Below, piece by piece: positions 17,238 to 28,254 of a stretch of 64,000 nucleotides of DNA. Within the stretch, counting starts at the first letter, position 1; every line of letters starts with the position of its first letter. Below the pieces are notes generated by a model. The model worked only from the letters and a program-made list of their open reading frames with translations, was not told where the DNA came from and did no database searches. The stretch is from NCBI GenBank assembly GCA_964571195.1, contig CAZNAD010000001.1, forward strand, positions 62,001-126,000. Reading direction: 5' to 3'. A program made the translations under genes and the position numbers. This stretch comes from PALSA-1006 sp964571195. GTDB taxonomy: Bacteria; Pseudomonadota; Gammaproteobacteria; Burkholderiales; Gallionellaceae.

Positions 17238-19631
17238 GTGAACCAAACAGTGACCGAGCCGCTATCCATGCCTTCCGAAAATACACGTGTCGAACAGAAC
17301 CGTTTCAGGCCGGCGCTCAAGCCATTACTGATATTGCTGTCTATCGCCATCGTGGTGTTGCTGGTCGGCAGCTTGGTGTTCCAGAGCTTGCGGGATGCCG
17401 TCAAGAACAACCAAAAAGAACATGTCACCGCGATCGGGAAGTTAAAGGCCAAGCAGATCAGTGACTGGTTGGATGACCGCCATTCCGATATCAAGACGCT
17501 TTCCGACGATTCCTACTTCGCCCGCGATGTCGAACAATGGCTGAACTCGGGGCGTGTCGACAACAAGCAGCGTGTGCGCATCACCCTGCGCATGGCAGCT
17601 TTTCTTGAATCGCATAATTACCACTCGATCGGAATCTACGACAGGCAGGGGCGTTTCGTGTTACGTGCCGGAAACGAGATCGAGCACGAAGAGGATATGA
17701 GCGAATACGCGCGTCGCGCTATGACGTTCGGCCACATCGACCTGATCGATCTGCATCGTCATGACGATCCCGGATTGCCGGTAGGGCTGGGATTCATCAG
17801 CGCGCTGAAGGTGGAGAAGAAATCCATCGGTGCAGTGTATTTTTCGGAGAACCCGCAAAACTATCTGTTCCCGCTGATTGAGACACAGCCGGTTCCCAGC
17901 GAAACGGCGGAGACGCAGCTGGTGCGCGGCGAGGGTGACCGCGTATTGTTCCTAAACCGCTTGCGCAAGCGTGATGATGCACCGATGAGTTTCAGTCTAC
18001 CGCTGGCCTCCCGGGATCTGTCGGCGGCGCGAGCGGTGCTGGGAGAGAGCGGGCTGCTGGAGCATGCACACGACTACACCGGAGCGTCGGTACTGTCTTT
18101 CGCTACTCCTATCTCCGGTACGCCGTGGTTGCTGATTTCCAAGGTGGCCGAGGAAGAGGCGTATGCGCTGGTGAATCGCATCGAGTTGCTGGCGACGCTG
18201 TTGCTGGCACTGGTTTTTGCCATTGGCAGCGTATTCTTCTGGCAGTGGTGGCGGCGCGAGCAGGTGGCGGCGGATGCCGCGCTGTTGCGCGAGCGGGTGC
18301 GTAGCGACGTGTTGCAAATGGAGGCGGAGAAGCGCTTCCGCACAGTATTCGAACATACCGCATTGCCGATGGTGCGCAATGCCACCAACGGTGAATTCAT
18401 CGAGGTCAACGATGCCTGGTGCAGCATGTTCGGGTACAGCCGCGAGGAAGTGTTGTCGCGCCATTTGACTTGGCAGCAGATCACCTATGCCGAGGATATG
18501 GATACGAGCAGTGTCCAAGTGCAGAAGATGCTGGCCGGGGAGATCGATGATTTCAAGCTGGAGAAGCGTTATCTGCGCAAAGACGGCTCTGTGTTGTGGG
18601 GCAGCTTGCAAGTGTCACTGGTGCGGAACGAGGACGGCAAGCCGGAATATTTCATCAGCGCTATTCAGGACATCACCGAAAGTAAACGCGCAGAACAACA
18701 GATCAGCTTCATGGCGTATCACGACAAGCTGACTGGCTTGCCTAATCGTGCGCTGTTCTTTGATCGTCTGTCACAGGCCATGTCGCAGGCGCGGCGCAGT
18801 CGTCGCCATGTGGCGCTGTTGTTCCTGGATCTGGACGGTTTCAAGCCTATCAACGACATGTACGGCCACGAGGCGGGTGACGCCGTGTTGAAGATGGTCG
18901 CGCAGCGCCTGCTGGCCTGCCTGCGTGCGGTGGATACTGTCGCCCGTCTGGGCGGTGACGAATTCGCCATTATCATCGGCGAACTGGATAATCCAGCCGA
19001 GGTCGAGCGCATCGCCGAGCAGATATTACAGGCGTTCGTCCAGCCTATGGTTCTGCCGGATGGAGAAGCATGCACGGTCGGCAGCAGTATCGGCATCAGC
19101 ATTTATCCTGACAACGGTGACGAGATGGATAGCCTGTTGGCGGCAGCGGATGCGGCGATGTATGACAGCAAACGCAAGGGTAAGAACACTTATACCTACT
19201 TTGGTGATGCACCGGATCAGGAGAACAGCGCCGAAGCCTGGATCGTGTTTGATCACGCGCATCATGTTGGCGTGGTCGAGATCGATGAACAGCACCGCGA
19301 ACTGGTGCGGCTGGTGAACCGGGTCAACGGCGCGATCAAGAACAAGGAAGGCGATGAGGTTACCCTGCGGCTGTATGACGAGCTGCTGGCGTTCACCGCG
19401 TTCCATTTCGCCACCGAACATCGCCTGATGGAGCGGTATAACTATCCAGATATGGAATCGCATGACCGCGAGCACACCCATCTGGTGGACGAGGCGATCC
19501 ATTTCAAAGCGCGCCTGACGGAAGGGGCGGATCTGCTGGCGTTACAGTCGATCAAGGACTGGCTGCTCAATCACATTCATTATTCTGACAAGGCGTTGGC
19601 CAAATTTTTGCAAAGCCGGGGGGTGCATTGA
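17238..19631 (+). CDS. Diguanylate cyclase with periplasmic sensor, PAS and C-terminal bacteriohemerythrin domain
   Basis: 797 residues. Order: cytoplasmic tail, TM1 (about 28-49), periplasmic dCACHE-like sensor (50-310), TM2 (316-336), PAS (363-480), GGDEF (487-650) and hemerythrin (664-797). The active site reads RLGGDEF with I-site RAVD five residues before it, so it should make cyclic di-GMP with product inhibition. The hemerythrin part has all seven expected diiron ligands: EQH, HFATE (His and Glu), SHDREH (two His) and NHIHYSD (His and Asp). This suggests O2 or redox control of cyclase activity. The start is GTG 17238; ATG 17268 would shorten only the tail. The next gene overlaps its stop by 1 nt. 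Confidence 0.92.
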   Translation: MNQTVTEPLSMPSENTRVEQNRFRPALKPLLILLSIAIVVLLVGSLVFQSLRDAVKNNQKEHVTAIGKLKAKQISDWLDDRHSDIKTLSDDSYFARDVEQWLNSGRVDNKQRVRITLRMAAFLESHNYHSIGIYDRQGRFVLRAGNEIEHEEDMSEYARRAMTFGHIDLIDLHRHDDPGLPVGLGFISALKVEKKSIGAVYFSENPQNYLFPLIETQPVPSETAETQLVRGEGDRVLFLNRLRKRDDAPMSFSLPLASRDLSAARAVLGESGLLEHAHDYTGASVLSFATPISGTPWLLISKVAEEEAYALVNRIELLATLLLALVFAIGSVFFWQWWRREQVAADAALLRERVRSDVLQMEAEKRFRTVFEHTALPMVRNATNGEFIEVNDAWCSMFGYSREEVLSRHLTWQQITYAEDMDTSSVQVQKMLAGEIDDFKLEKRYLRKDGSVLWGSLQVSLVRNEDGKPEYFISAIQDITESKRAEQQISFMAYHDKLTGLPNRALFFDRLSQAMSQARRSRRHVALLFLDLDGFKPINDMYGHEAGDAVLKMVAQRLLACLRAVDTVARLGGDEFAIIIGELDNPAEVERIAEQILQAFVQPMVLPDGEACTVGSSIGISIYPDNGDEMDSLLAAADAAMYDSKRKGKNTYTYFGDAPDQENSAEAWIVFDHAHHVGVVEIDEQHRELVRLVNRVNGAIKNKEGDEVTLRLYDELLAFTAFHFATEHRLMERYNYPDMESHDREHTHLVDEAIHFKARLTEGADLLALQSIKDWLLNHIHYSDKALAKFLQSRGVH

Positions 19632-21736
19632 TGGCGGAAATATCCCGGCGTACCGGACAAACAGACATGCATGCCTCGTTCTTCGAAGACATCAAAGCGA
19701 TGCAGGAGCTGATTGATGTCCTGCCGGTTGCTGTGTTTGTCAAAGATGCCCAGAGCCGCTTCCTGTTGATGAACAAGGCATGCGAGCAGCAGTGGGGCAT
19801 GGATTTTGCGGAATTGCGCGGCACCGATGCCAGCCAGTTTTTCCCCGCCGAGCAGATGGAATGTTTCCTTGCCAAGGATAAGGCGGTGTTCTCGGGTGGA
19901 ACCTTGGTCGATTTCGAGGAGGTGTTTCGCAGTGCCAGTCTGGGGCAGGATCGTATCGGCCATACTTTCAAAAAGCCGGTCTATGATGAATCCGGCGAAC
20001 CACGTTACCTGATCGGGGTCACGGTTGATATCACCGAGCGCAAACAGGCCGAAGAGAAATTGCAACTTGCCGCGCTGGTGTACGAAAACAGCAGCGAAGC
20101 GATGATGGTCACCGATGGTGAAAACCGTGTCATCGCCATCAATCCCGCTTTCACGCGCACCACTGGTTACACTTTGGAAGATATGTTCGGCAAGTCCCCC
20201 AGCCTGCTGAATTCCGGCCGACAGGATGCCGCGTTTTACCAGTCCATGCTACAGACCATCAAGACTACCGGGCACTGGCAGGGCGAGATATGGAACCGGC
20301 GCAAGAACGGCGAGGTATATGCAGAATGGCAGTCCATCAACACGATCTTCAATGCGGACGGTTCGGTGCATCGCCATGTCGCGCTGTTCTCCGACATCAC
20401 CCAGAAAAAACTCTCGGAAGAACTGATCTGGAAGCAGGCGAACTTCGATACGCTCACCGGCTTGCCCAATCGCCGTATGTTCCACGACCGCATGGCGCAG
20501 GAAATGAAGAAATCGGCACGCGCGGGGCTGCCGCTGGCGCTGATGTTCATTGATCTGGACCATTTCAAAGAGGTAAACGACACACTGGGACACGATCAGG
20601 GCGATGTGTTGCTGATCGAGGCGGCACGTCGCATCACCGAATGTGTGCGCGACTCGGACACAGTGTCCAGGCTGGGCGGGGACGAGTTCGCCGTCATCCT
20701 GCCCGTGCTGGAAGACAGCGGCAGTGCCGATCGTGTCGCGCAGAAGATCATCGACAAACTGACACGCTCGTTTGTGCTGGAACAGGAGCATGTTTTTGTC
20801 ACGGCCAGTATCGGCATCACCTTCTATCCAGACGATTCCAGCGAGATCGAGATATTGCTCAAAAATGCCGACCAGGCTATGTATGTCGCCAAAAACGCCG
20901 GACGCAACCGTTTCAGTTATTTCACCTATGCGTTGCAGGAGGCCGCGCAGTTGCGCATGCGACTGACCAGCGATCTGCGCAGCGCATTGGCAGACAATCA
21001 GTTCCGGGTGTATTACCAGCCCATCGTGGAAATGGCGACGGGTGAGATTCACAAGGCGGAAGCACTCATTCGCTGGCAACATCCGCAACGGGGGATGGTC
21101 AGCCCGGTACAGTTCATTCCGCTCGCCGAGGAATCCGGCCTCATCAACCAGATCGGCGACTGGGTGTTCCATGAGACCGCACGCCAGGTCAAACACTGGC
21201 GCGCCATCCATGCCCCGCTGTTTCAGATCAGTGTCAATAAATCCCCGGTGCAGTTCCGGCAGAACATGCTGGAAGGCGAGTCCAACTGGTTGGCGCATCT
21301 TGCCGCGCTGTCGCTGCATGGACAGAGCATCTCCGTCGAGATCACCGAGGGCTTGTTGTTGAATGCGGAAGGGGAGGTCAAAGATCGGCTGTTCGCCCTG
21401 CGTGATGCTGGGGTGCAGGTCTCCATCGACGATTTCGGTACCGGTTATTCCTCGCTGGCTTATCTCAAGAAATTCGACATCGACTATCTTAAGATAGACC
21501 AGTCTTTCGTCAGCAATCTGGAGAACGATACCGATGATCTGGCGCTGTGCGAGGCCATCATCGTGATGGCGCACAAACTCGGGTTAAAAGTCATCGCCGA
21601 AGGCGTAGAGACCGAGGCGCAGCGCGACATCCTGATGCGAGCGGGGTGCGATTACGCGCAGGGTTTCCTGTTTTCCAAGGCGTTGCCCCCGGAAGAGTTT
21701 GAACAGCTGCTGGCCGCGACTCGCTTGAGACGGTAG
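19631..21736 (+). CDS. Cytosolic PAS-PAS-GGDEF-EAL protein (cyclic-di-GMP turnover)
   Basis: About 701 residues without TM segments. PAS1 (about 20-140) and PAS2 (145-265) are followed by GGDEF (275-435; RLGGDEF with I-site RDSD) and EAL (450-695; EALIRWQHP, DDFGTGYSSLAYL, YLKIDQSFV, EGVETE). Both catalytic sites look intact, so it may act as cyclase, phosphodiesterase or both. ATG 19631 shares its A with the stop of the hemerythrin cyclase (TGATG); a TTG three bases earlier is the alternative. Tight coupling suggests the two proteins act together. A hairpin follows at 21737. Confidence 0.93.
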   Translation: MAEISRRTGQTDMHASFFEDIKAMQELIDVLPVAVFVKDAQSRFLLMNKACEQQWGMDFAELRGTDASQFFPAEQMECFLAKDKAVFSGGTLVDFEEVFRSASLGQDRIGHTFKKPVYDESGEPRYLIGVTVDITERKQAEEKLQLAALVYENSSEAMMVTDGENRVIAINPAFTRTTGYTLEDMFGKSPSLLNSGRQDAAFYQSMLQTIKTTGHWQGEIWNRRKNGEVYAEWQSINTIFNADGSVHRHVALFSDITQKKLSEELIWKQANFDTLTGLPNRRMFHDRMAQEMKKSARAGLPLALMFIDLDHFKEVNDTLGHDQGDVLLIEAARRITECVRDSDTVSRLGGDEFAVILPVLEDSGSADRVAQKIIDKLTRSFVLEQEHVFVTASIGITFYPDDSSEIEILLKNADQAMYVAKNAGRNRFSYFTYALQEAAQLRMRLTSDLRSALADNQFRVYYQPIVEMATGEIHKAEALIRWQHPQRGMVSPVQFIPLAEESGLINQIGDWVFHETARQVKHWRAIHAPLFQISVNKSPVQFRQNMLEGESNWLAHLAALSLHGQSISVEITEGLLLNAEGEVKDRLFALRDAGVQVSIDDFGTGYSSLAYLKKFDIDYLKIDQSFVSNLENDTDDLALCEAIIVMAHKLGLKVIAEGVETEAQRDILMRAGCDYAQGFLFSKALPPEEFEQLLAATRLRR

Positions 21737-21763
21737 CGGGGGCAAGCTACATTATCGCCCCCG
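21737..21763. terminator. GC-rich hairpin between convergent genes
   Basis: CGGGGGC (21737-21743) pairs with GCCCCCG (21757-21763) around a 13-nt loop, directly after the GGDEF-EAL stop and before the end of the convergent pentapeptide gene. No T tract, so terminator function is likely only from position. Confidence 0.4.
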
Positions 21764-21770
21764 GTCGGGG

Positions 21771-22445
21771 TTAGTTGTCTTCCGGTACCGGCAAGCCGAA
21801 ATGCAGCACACTTTCCGCATTCAGGTAGATGGCCTTGGGGATGTGTTTGGCCATGTCGAATTTTGCGCCTTTGACATAGGCTCCCACAAAAACTGCGTTC
21901 TCCAGCTCGGTCGAAGTCAGCGTAGATTGGCACAGGCTGGCATTGCCGAACGAGGCCTTTTCGGCATTGGCAAAAGACAGGTTAGTGTTGTTCAAGTTGG
22001 CACCTTCCAGTTCTGCCTTGTATAAGGTCGCGCTGCGCAGGCTGGCACCGGAGAGGTCGGCGCCGCTGAGATCCGCACTGCTCAGATCGGCATTATCCAG
22101 ATTCATGCCCGACAGGTTGAAGCCCTTGAGTTGGGCGTCACGCAGGTCCACTTTCCCCGCGCTGGTTTTGGGCAACTTGTCCTTGAAGTTGGCCAGGGTG
22201 TCTTTAGCCGCAGTCGGATTCTTGCCGAGCAGCACGATGAACTGATTCTTGGTCTGCGACAGGCCGGTGGCCGGGCGCTCGTTGACCGAATTTTTTCTGA
22301 GCCGATCCAACGCTTCCTGATCGATAGAAGTGGTCGAGCGCCAGTCGGCACAGACCGGGACGAAGATCGCCGAGGTATCTTCCGCCATTGCGCTAGCGGA
22401 GATGAGCAAGGTGCAAGAGATCGCGGTGAGAGTCAGTCGTTTCAT
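21771..22445 (-). CDS. Exported pentapeptide-repeat protein
   Basis: 224 residues. A Sec signal peptide (MKRLTLTAISCTLLISASAMA) is followed by a unique region with two Cys (about 22-95). Then comes a run of A(D/N)LxX pentapeptides (about 98-185: LRDAQLKGFNLSGMNLDNAD and onwards), which would form a right-handed quadrilateral beta-helix. AGGAGGC precedes the ATG. Most pentapeptide-repeat proteins with known roles are cytosolic; this one should be periplasmic. I cannot assign a function. Its neighbours (GGDEF-EAL and a flavoreductase) give no clear clue. Confidence 0.85.
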   Translation of the reverse strand: MKRLTLTAISCTLLISASAMAEDTSAIFVPVCADWRSTTSIDQEALDRLRKNSVNERPATGLSQTKNQFIVLLGKNPTAAKDTLANFKDKLPKTSAGKVDLRDAQLKGFNLSGMNLDNADLSSADLSGADLSGASLRSATLYKAELEGANLNNTNLSFANAEKASFGNASLCQSTLTSTELENAVFVGAYVKGAKFDMAKHIPKAIYLNAESVLHFGLPVPEDN

Positions 22446-22510
22446 GATGCCTCCTGTTTGAGATGCGGTGCGGTCAATATAACAAAATCCTTCGGCGGTG
22501 GGCGCGCTGT

Positions 22511-23512
22511 TCAGGTCTTGGGAACGAAGGTGAATGCGTCGGAAAAGAAACTTTCGTTGGGCAATTTGCGCAGTGTGGTGAGCTCGCGATGGGCGGCTTC
22601 GACCACCACGGGTGCCCCGCAGGCATAGACCCGGTGATCGGAGAGGTCGGCATAATCGTCCACTACAGCCTGATGCACAAACCCGCTCCGTCCCGCCCAG
22701 GCCTCATCCGACACGACCGGGGTGAAGCGGATACCTTGGTTTTCCCACTCCTTCACTTTGTCCAGCATGTACAGGTCGGACTGTTTGCGGACACCCCAGT
22801 ATAGATGCATGGGGCATTTGAAGCCGATGTGCAGTGCGTGTTCGATGATGGCCTTGACCGGTGCAAAGCCGGTGCCGCTGGCGATGAAGATAATGGGTTG
22901 CGCCGAATCTTCGCGCAGGAAGAAATTGCCGAGCGGCCCTTTGATACGCAGGATGTCGCGCTCTTTCATCTCGTTGAACACATGCTGGGTGAACGCGCCA
23001 CCGGCGATGTTGCGCACATGTAGTTGCAGGAACTCGTCGTCATGCGGAGCATTGGCCAGCGAGAAGCTGCGCGGCTTGCCGTCTTTTTGCAGGATGTCGA
23101 TGTATTGTCCGGCAAGAAATTGCAGACGTTCGTTGGTGGGTAGCTTCAGATACAGCACCATCACATCGTCGGCCACTTTCTCCATCTTCTGAACACGGCA
23201 TGGCAGAGTCTTGACCTGGATATCCCCGGCGGTGGTGACCTCGTGGCTTTCGATGACGAGGTCGGAATGTGGTTTTGCGCAGCAGAACAGCGCCAGTCCG
23301 GCGGCTTTTTCCGCATCACTCAGGGCATAGGCCTGGGCATTGCCGTGTTCGACAGAGCCGCTCAACACCTTGCCTTTGCAGACTCCGCAAGCGCCGTTAC
23401 GGCAACTGTAGGGCAGGGTGTGTCCGTGAGCCAGTGCGGCTTCCAGGATGGTCTCATCGGGTTTGATATCGAAACTGTGGTTGCTGGGGTGTAGCGTGGC
23501 TTTGAAAGTCAT
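22511..23512 (-). CDS. 2Fe-2S ferredoxin-type flavin oxidoreductase (CDP-6-deoxy-delta-3,4-glucoseen reductase-like)
   Basis: NAD(P)H-dependent electron-transfer protein of 333 residues. An N-terminal plant-type 2Fe-2S domain (about 1-90; CRNGACGVCKGKV plus FCCAKP) is followed by an FAD-binding domain (RSFSLANAP, the RxYS-like motif) and a NAD-binding domain (FIASGTGFAPVKAIIEHAL, YACGAPVVVEAA). The family includes AscD/RfbI, methane/phenol monooxygenase reductases and related proteins. No sugar-dehydratase or oxygenase gene is adjacent, so the partner is unknown. It diverges from the next gene over 50 nt. Confidence 0.85.
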   Translation of the reverse strand: MTFKATLHPSNHSFDIKPDETILEAALAHGHTLPYSCRNGACGVCKGKVLSGSVEHGNAQAYALSDAEKAAGLALFCCAKPHSDLVIESHEVTTAGDIQVKTLPCRVQKMEKVADDVMVLYLKLPTNERLQFLAGQYIDILQKDGKPRSFSLANAPHDDEFLQLHVRNIAGGAFTQHVFNEMKERDILRIKGPLGNFFLREDSAQPIIFIASGTGFAPVKAIIEHALHIGFKCPMHLYWGVRKQSDLYMLDKVKEWENQGIRFTPVVSDEAWAGRSGFVHQAVVDDYADLSDHRVYACGAPVVVEAAHRELTTLRKLPNESFFSDAFTFVPKT

Positions 23513-23562
23513 AACGATTACTTGGGTTCACGAAGGTGCCGATTTTAACGCATAATCGGCTC

Positions 23563-24423
23563 ATGAAGAGCATTCTCATTGTCGGTTGTGGGGACATCGC
23601 GTTGCGTCTCATTCCCATGCTTGCCAAGCGCTACCGGGTGTTTGCACTGGTGCGCGGCAGTGCCCGCATCGCCACACTTAGGACGCTGGATGTCACCGCT
23701 GTCCAGGGCGATCTTGATGATCGCCCCAGCCTGATACGTCTCGCCGGATTGGCCGATGCGGTGCTGCATCTCGCTCCACCGCCGAACAGCGGGATGCGCG
23801 ACACCCGTACCGCGAATTTGCTTGCCGCGCTGTCACGCCGCAGTTTGCCGCAGCGTCTCGTCTATGTCAGCACCAGCGGCGTGTACGGTGATTGCGGCGG
23901 TGCCGGGGTGCAAGAGACAAGCCCGGTGCGGCCATCGAACGCGCGTGCCTGCCGCCGTGCCGATGCGGAACAGCGTGTCCGTGACTGGGCTGGCCGCAAT
24001 CGTGTCTGTGCCACCATCCTGCGTGTTCCCGGCATCTACGCGGCGCAACGTCTGCCACTGGACCGGATCGCTGCACATACCCCCGCCATTGTGGCGAACG
24101 AGGATAGTTACACCAACCATATTCATGCCGACGATCTGGCGCGGATACTTCTTGCCGCGTTACGGTATGGTCGCGCGAACCGCATCTACCATGCCAGCGA
24201 CGACAGCGAATTGAAGATGGGAGACTATTTCGATGCCGTAGCGGATGCCTGTGGTTTACCCCGGCCACCGAGGCTGCCGCGAGTAGAAGTCGAGCGTGCC
24301 GTATCGCCGTCGCTCTGGTCGTTCATGAATGAATCGCGGCGTCTGAGCAATACACGCATGAAAACCGAGCTGCACATTCGTTTGCGTTACCCGACCGTGG
24401 CCGACATGCTGGACGAACTCTGA
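23563..24423 (+). CDS. NAD(P)-dependent epimerase/SDR-family protein
   Basis: Extended short-chain dehydrogenase of 286 residues from ATG 23563 (an upstream in-frame GTG at 23536 falls in the likely promoter). The nucleotide-binding motif is ILIVGCGDIALRL, a variant GxGxxA. VYVSTSGVYGDCGG gives the Ser and Tyr positions, but the usual YxxxK lysine is not obvious (RRADAEQRVRD follows), so catalysis may differ from true epimerases. Related proteins are annotated as NAD-dependent epimerase/dehydratase or YeeZ-like. The substrate is unknown. Confidence 0.8.
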   Translation: MKSILIVGCGDIALRLIPMLAKRYRVFALVRGSARIATLRTLDVTAVQGDLDDRPSLIRLAGLADAVLHLAPPPNSGMRDTRTANLLAALSRRSLPQRLVYVSTSGVYGDCGGAGVQETSPVRPSNARACRRADAEQRVRDWAGRNRVCATILRVPGIYAAQRLPLDRIAAHTPAIVANEDSYTNHIHADDLARILLAALRYGRANRIYHASDDSELKMGDYFDAVADACGLPRPPRLPRVEVERAVSPSLWSFMNESRRLSNTRMKTELHIRLRYPTVADMLDEL

Positions 24424-24451
24424 AGTGATCGCAGGCCGTCGCAATGCGGCA

Positions 24452-26512
<2,061 letters not shown>

Positions 26513-26653
26513 CTTTTCCCCTGAGTGATGCGTACGACTTGCTACGTGAGATGCAGCCTGAACAGGCATTCATGCAGTCATTTTTTTAGTGACGGCATCC
26601 TCGCACAGTTCGTGTTTGTCCGCAATTGATGAGGCGCGGAACGGGGGGGAGGT

Positions 26654-27676
26654 TCAGTCCGCGTTACTGAGCTGTACCAGTTGCACCAATTTGTTTTTAG
26701 CTGCGCCGGAGGCGAGGGTGGCTGCGGCAGCCTGCACGCCATGCGCCAGCGTGTCACTCAACCCGGCGGTATAGATCGCCGCACCAGCGTTGAGCAGCAC
26801 GATGTCGCGCGCGACACCCGCCTGATTGTCCAGCACACCGAGCAGCATGGCCTTGGCTTCCGCCGCATTGCTGACCTTGATGCTATCCAGCGGCGCGCGT
26901 TGCAGACCGAACTGTTCCGGGGTGATCGTGTATTCGTTCACTTGTCCGTCTTTCAGCTCGGCCACCAGAGTCTCGCCGCTGATGGTGATTTCATCCAGCC
27001 CGTCGCTGCCGTTCACCACCAGCACATGGCGGCTGCCCAGACGTTGCAATACGCGCGCCTGAATGCCAACCAGATCGGGATGGAACACTCCCATCACCTG
27101 ATTGTCCGCGCCTGCGGGATTGGTGAGTGGCCCCAGCACGTTGAACAGGGTGCGCACGCCGAGTTCGCGGCGCACCGGCGCGGCATGTTTCATCGCGCCG
27201 TGGAAGTTGGGCGCGAACATGAATCCGATGCCGATCTGGTCGATGCTGCGGCCGACCTGCTCGGGTGTGAGGTTGAGGTTCACGCCCAGCGCCTCCAGCA
27301 CATCGGCTGATCCGCAAGTGGAAGATACCGACCGACCGCCGTGTTTCGCCACGCGCGCACCGGCTGCCGCCGCGACAAAAGCGCTGGCAGTGGAGATGTT
27401 GAAGGTGTGCGCCGCATCACCGCCGGTGCCGCAGGTGTCCACCAGATGCTCGCGCTGCGTGACAGGCACCTTGCTGGAAAACTCGCGCATCACAAAAGCG
27501 GCGGCGGAGATTTCGCCTATGGTTTCTTTTTTCACGCGCAGGCCGACCAGAATCGCCGCGATCATCGTCGGAGTCACTTCACCGCCCATGATCTGGCGCA
27601 TCAGCGACAACATCTCGTCGTAAAAAATCTCGCGCTGTTCGATCAGGCGCACCAGTGCTTGTTGCGGCGTAATCAT
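26654..27676 (-). CDS. trpD: Anthranilate phosphoribosyltransferase TrpD
   Basis: Second step of tryptophan synthesis: anthranilate plus PRPP to phosphoribosylanthranilate. 340 residues from ATG 27676 (MITPQQALVRLIEQREIFYD), overlapping the trpG stop as ATGA; the longer open frame to 28084 runs over trpG and is not real. Key motifs are DTCGTGGDAAHTFNISTASA (PRPP loop), KHGGRSVSSTCGSADVLEAL and FNVLGPLTNPAGA. The usual betaproteobacterial partner trpC does not follow. Confidence 0.97.
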   Translation of the reverse strand: MITPQQALVRLIEQREIFYDEMLSLMRQIMGGEVTPTMIAAILVGLRVKKETIGEISAAAFVMREFSSKVPVTQREHLVDTCGTGGDAAHTFNISTASAFVAAAAGARVAKHGGRSVSSTCGSADVLEALGVNLNLTPEQVGRSIDQIGIGFMFAPNFHGAMKHAAPVRRELGVRTLFNVLGPLTNPAGADNQVMGVFHPDLVGIQARVLQRLGSRHVLVVNGSDGLDEITISGETLVAELKDGQVNEYTITPEQFGLQRAPLDSIKVSNAAEAKAMLLGVLDNQAGVARDIVLLNAGAAIYTAGLSDTLAHGVQAAAATLASGAAKNKLVQLVQLSNAD

Positions 27677-28242
27677 GGCTTGCCCTCCAGAAAGTTTTTC
27701 AGCATGTCGTGCCCGTGTTCGGTGAGGATGGATTCGGGATGGAACTGCACGCCGTGCACCGCCAGTGTCTTGTGGCGCACACCCATGATCTCGCCGTCGT
27801 CCGTCCATGCAGTCACTTCCAGACAATCGGGCAGTGTCTCGCGCTCGATCACCAGCGAATGGTAGCGCGTGGCGGTGAAACGGTTGGGTAGTCCGGTGAA
27901 TACGCTGTTGCTGTTGTGATTGATCTGCGAAATCTTTCCGTGCATCAGCGTCTTGGCGTGGATGATCTTGCCGCCGAAGGCCTGGCCGATGCTCTGGTGG
28001 CCGAGGCATACGCCCAGCAGCGGAATCTTGCCCGCGAAGTGCTTGATCGCGGCAACCGAGATGCCCGCTTCGTTTGGCGTGCAAGGGCCGGGAGAGACAA
28101 CGAGGTGTTGCGGATTCAGCTTTTCAATCTGCTCCACCGTGATTTCGTCGTTGCGGTAGACCTGCACCTCCGCGCCGAGCTCGGCGAAATACTGCACCAA
28201 GTTGTAAGTGAAGGAGTCGTAGTTGTCGATCATCAATAGCAT
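27673..28242 (-). CDS. trpG: Anthranilate synthase glutamine amidotransferase component TrpG
   Basis: Class I glutamine amidotransferase of 189 residues that supplies ammonia to TrpE. The catalytic triad is visible: Cys in LLGVCLGHQSIGQAFG, and His/Glu in VQFHPESILTEHG. It starts 12 nt after trpE and overlaps trpD by 4 nt. In bacteria with one such subunit it may also serve aminodeoxychorismate synthase (PabA). Confidence 0.96.
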   Translation of the reverse strand: MLLMIDNYDSFTYNLVQYFAELGAEVQVYRNDEITVEQIEKLNPQHLVVSPGPCTPNEAGISVAAIKHFAGKIPLLGVCLGHQSIGQAFGGKIIHAKTLMHGKISQINHNSNSVFTGLPNRFTATRYHSLVIERETLPDCLEVTAWTDDGEIMGVRHKTLAVHGVQFHPESILTEHGHDMLKNFLEGKP

Positions 28243-28254
28243 GTTCGTTTCTCC

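Noticed and set aside
27677..28084. Extended trpD frame
   Set aside because: It lies over trpG in another frame, and family homology begins at ATG 27676 with an ATGA overlap.
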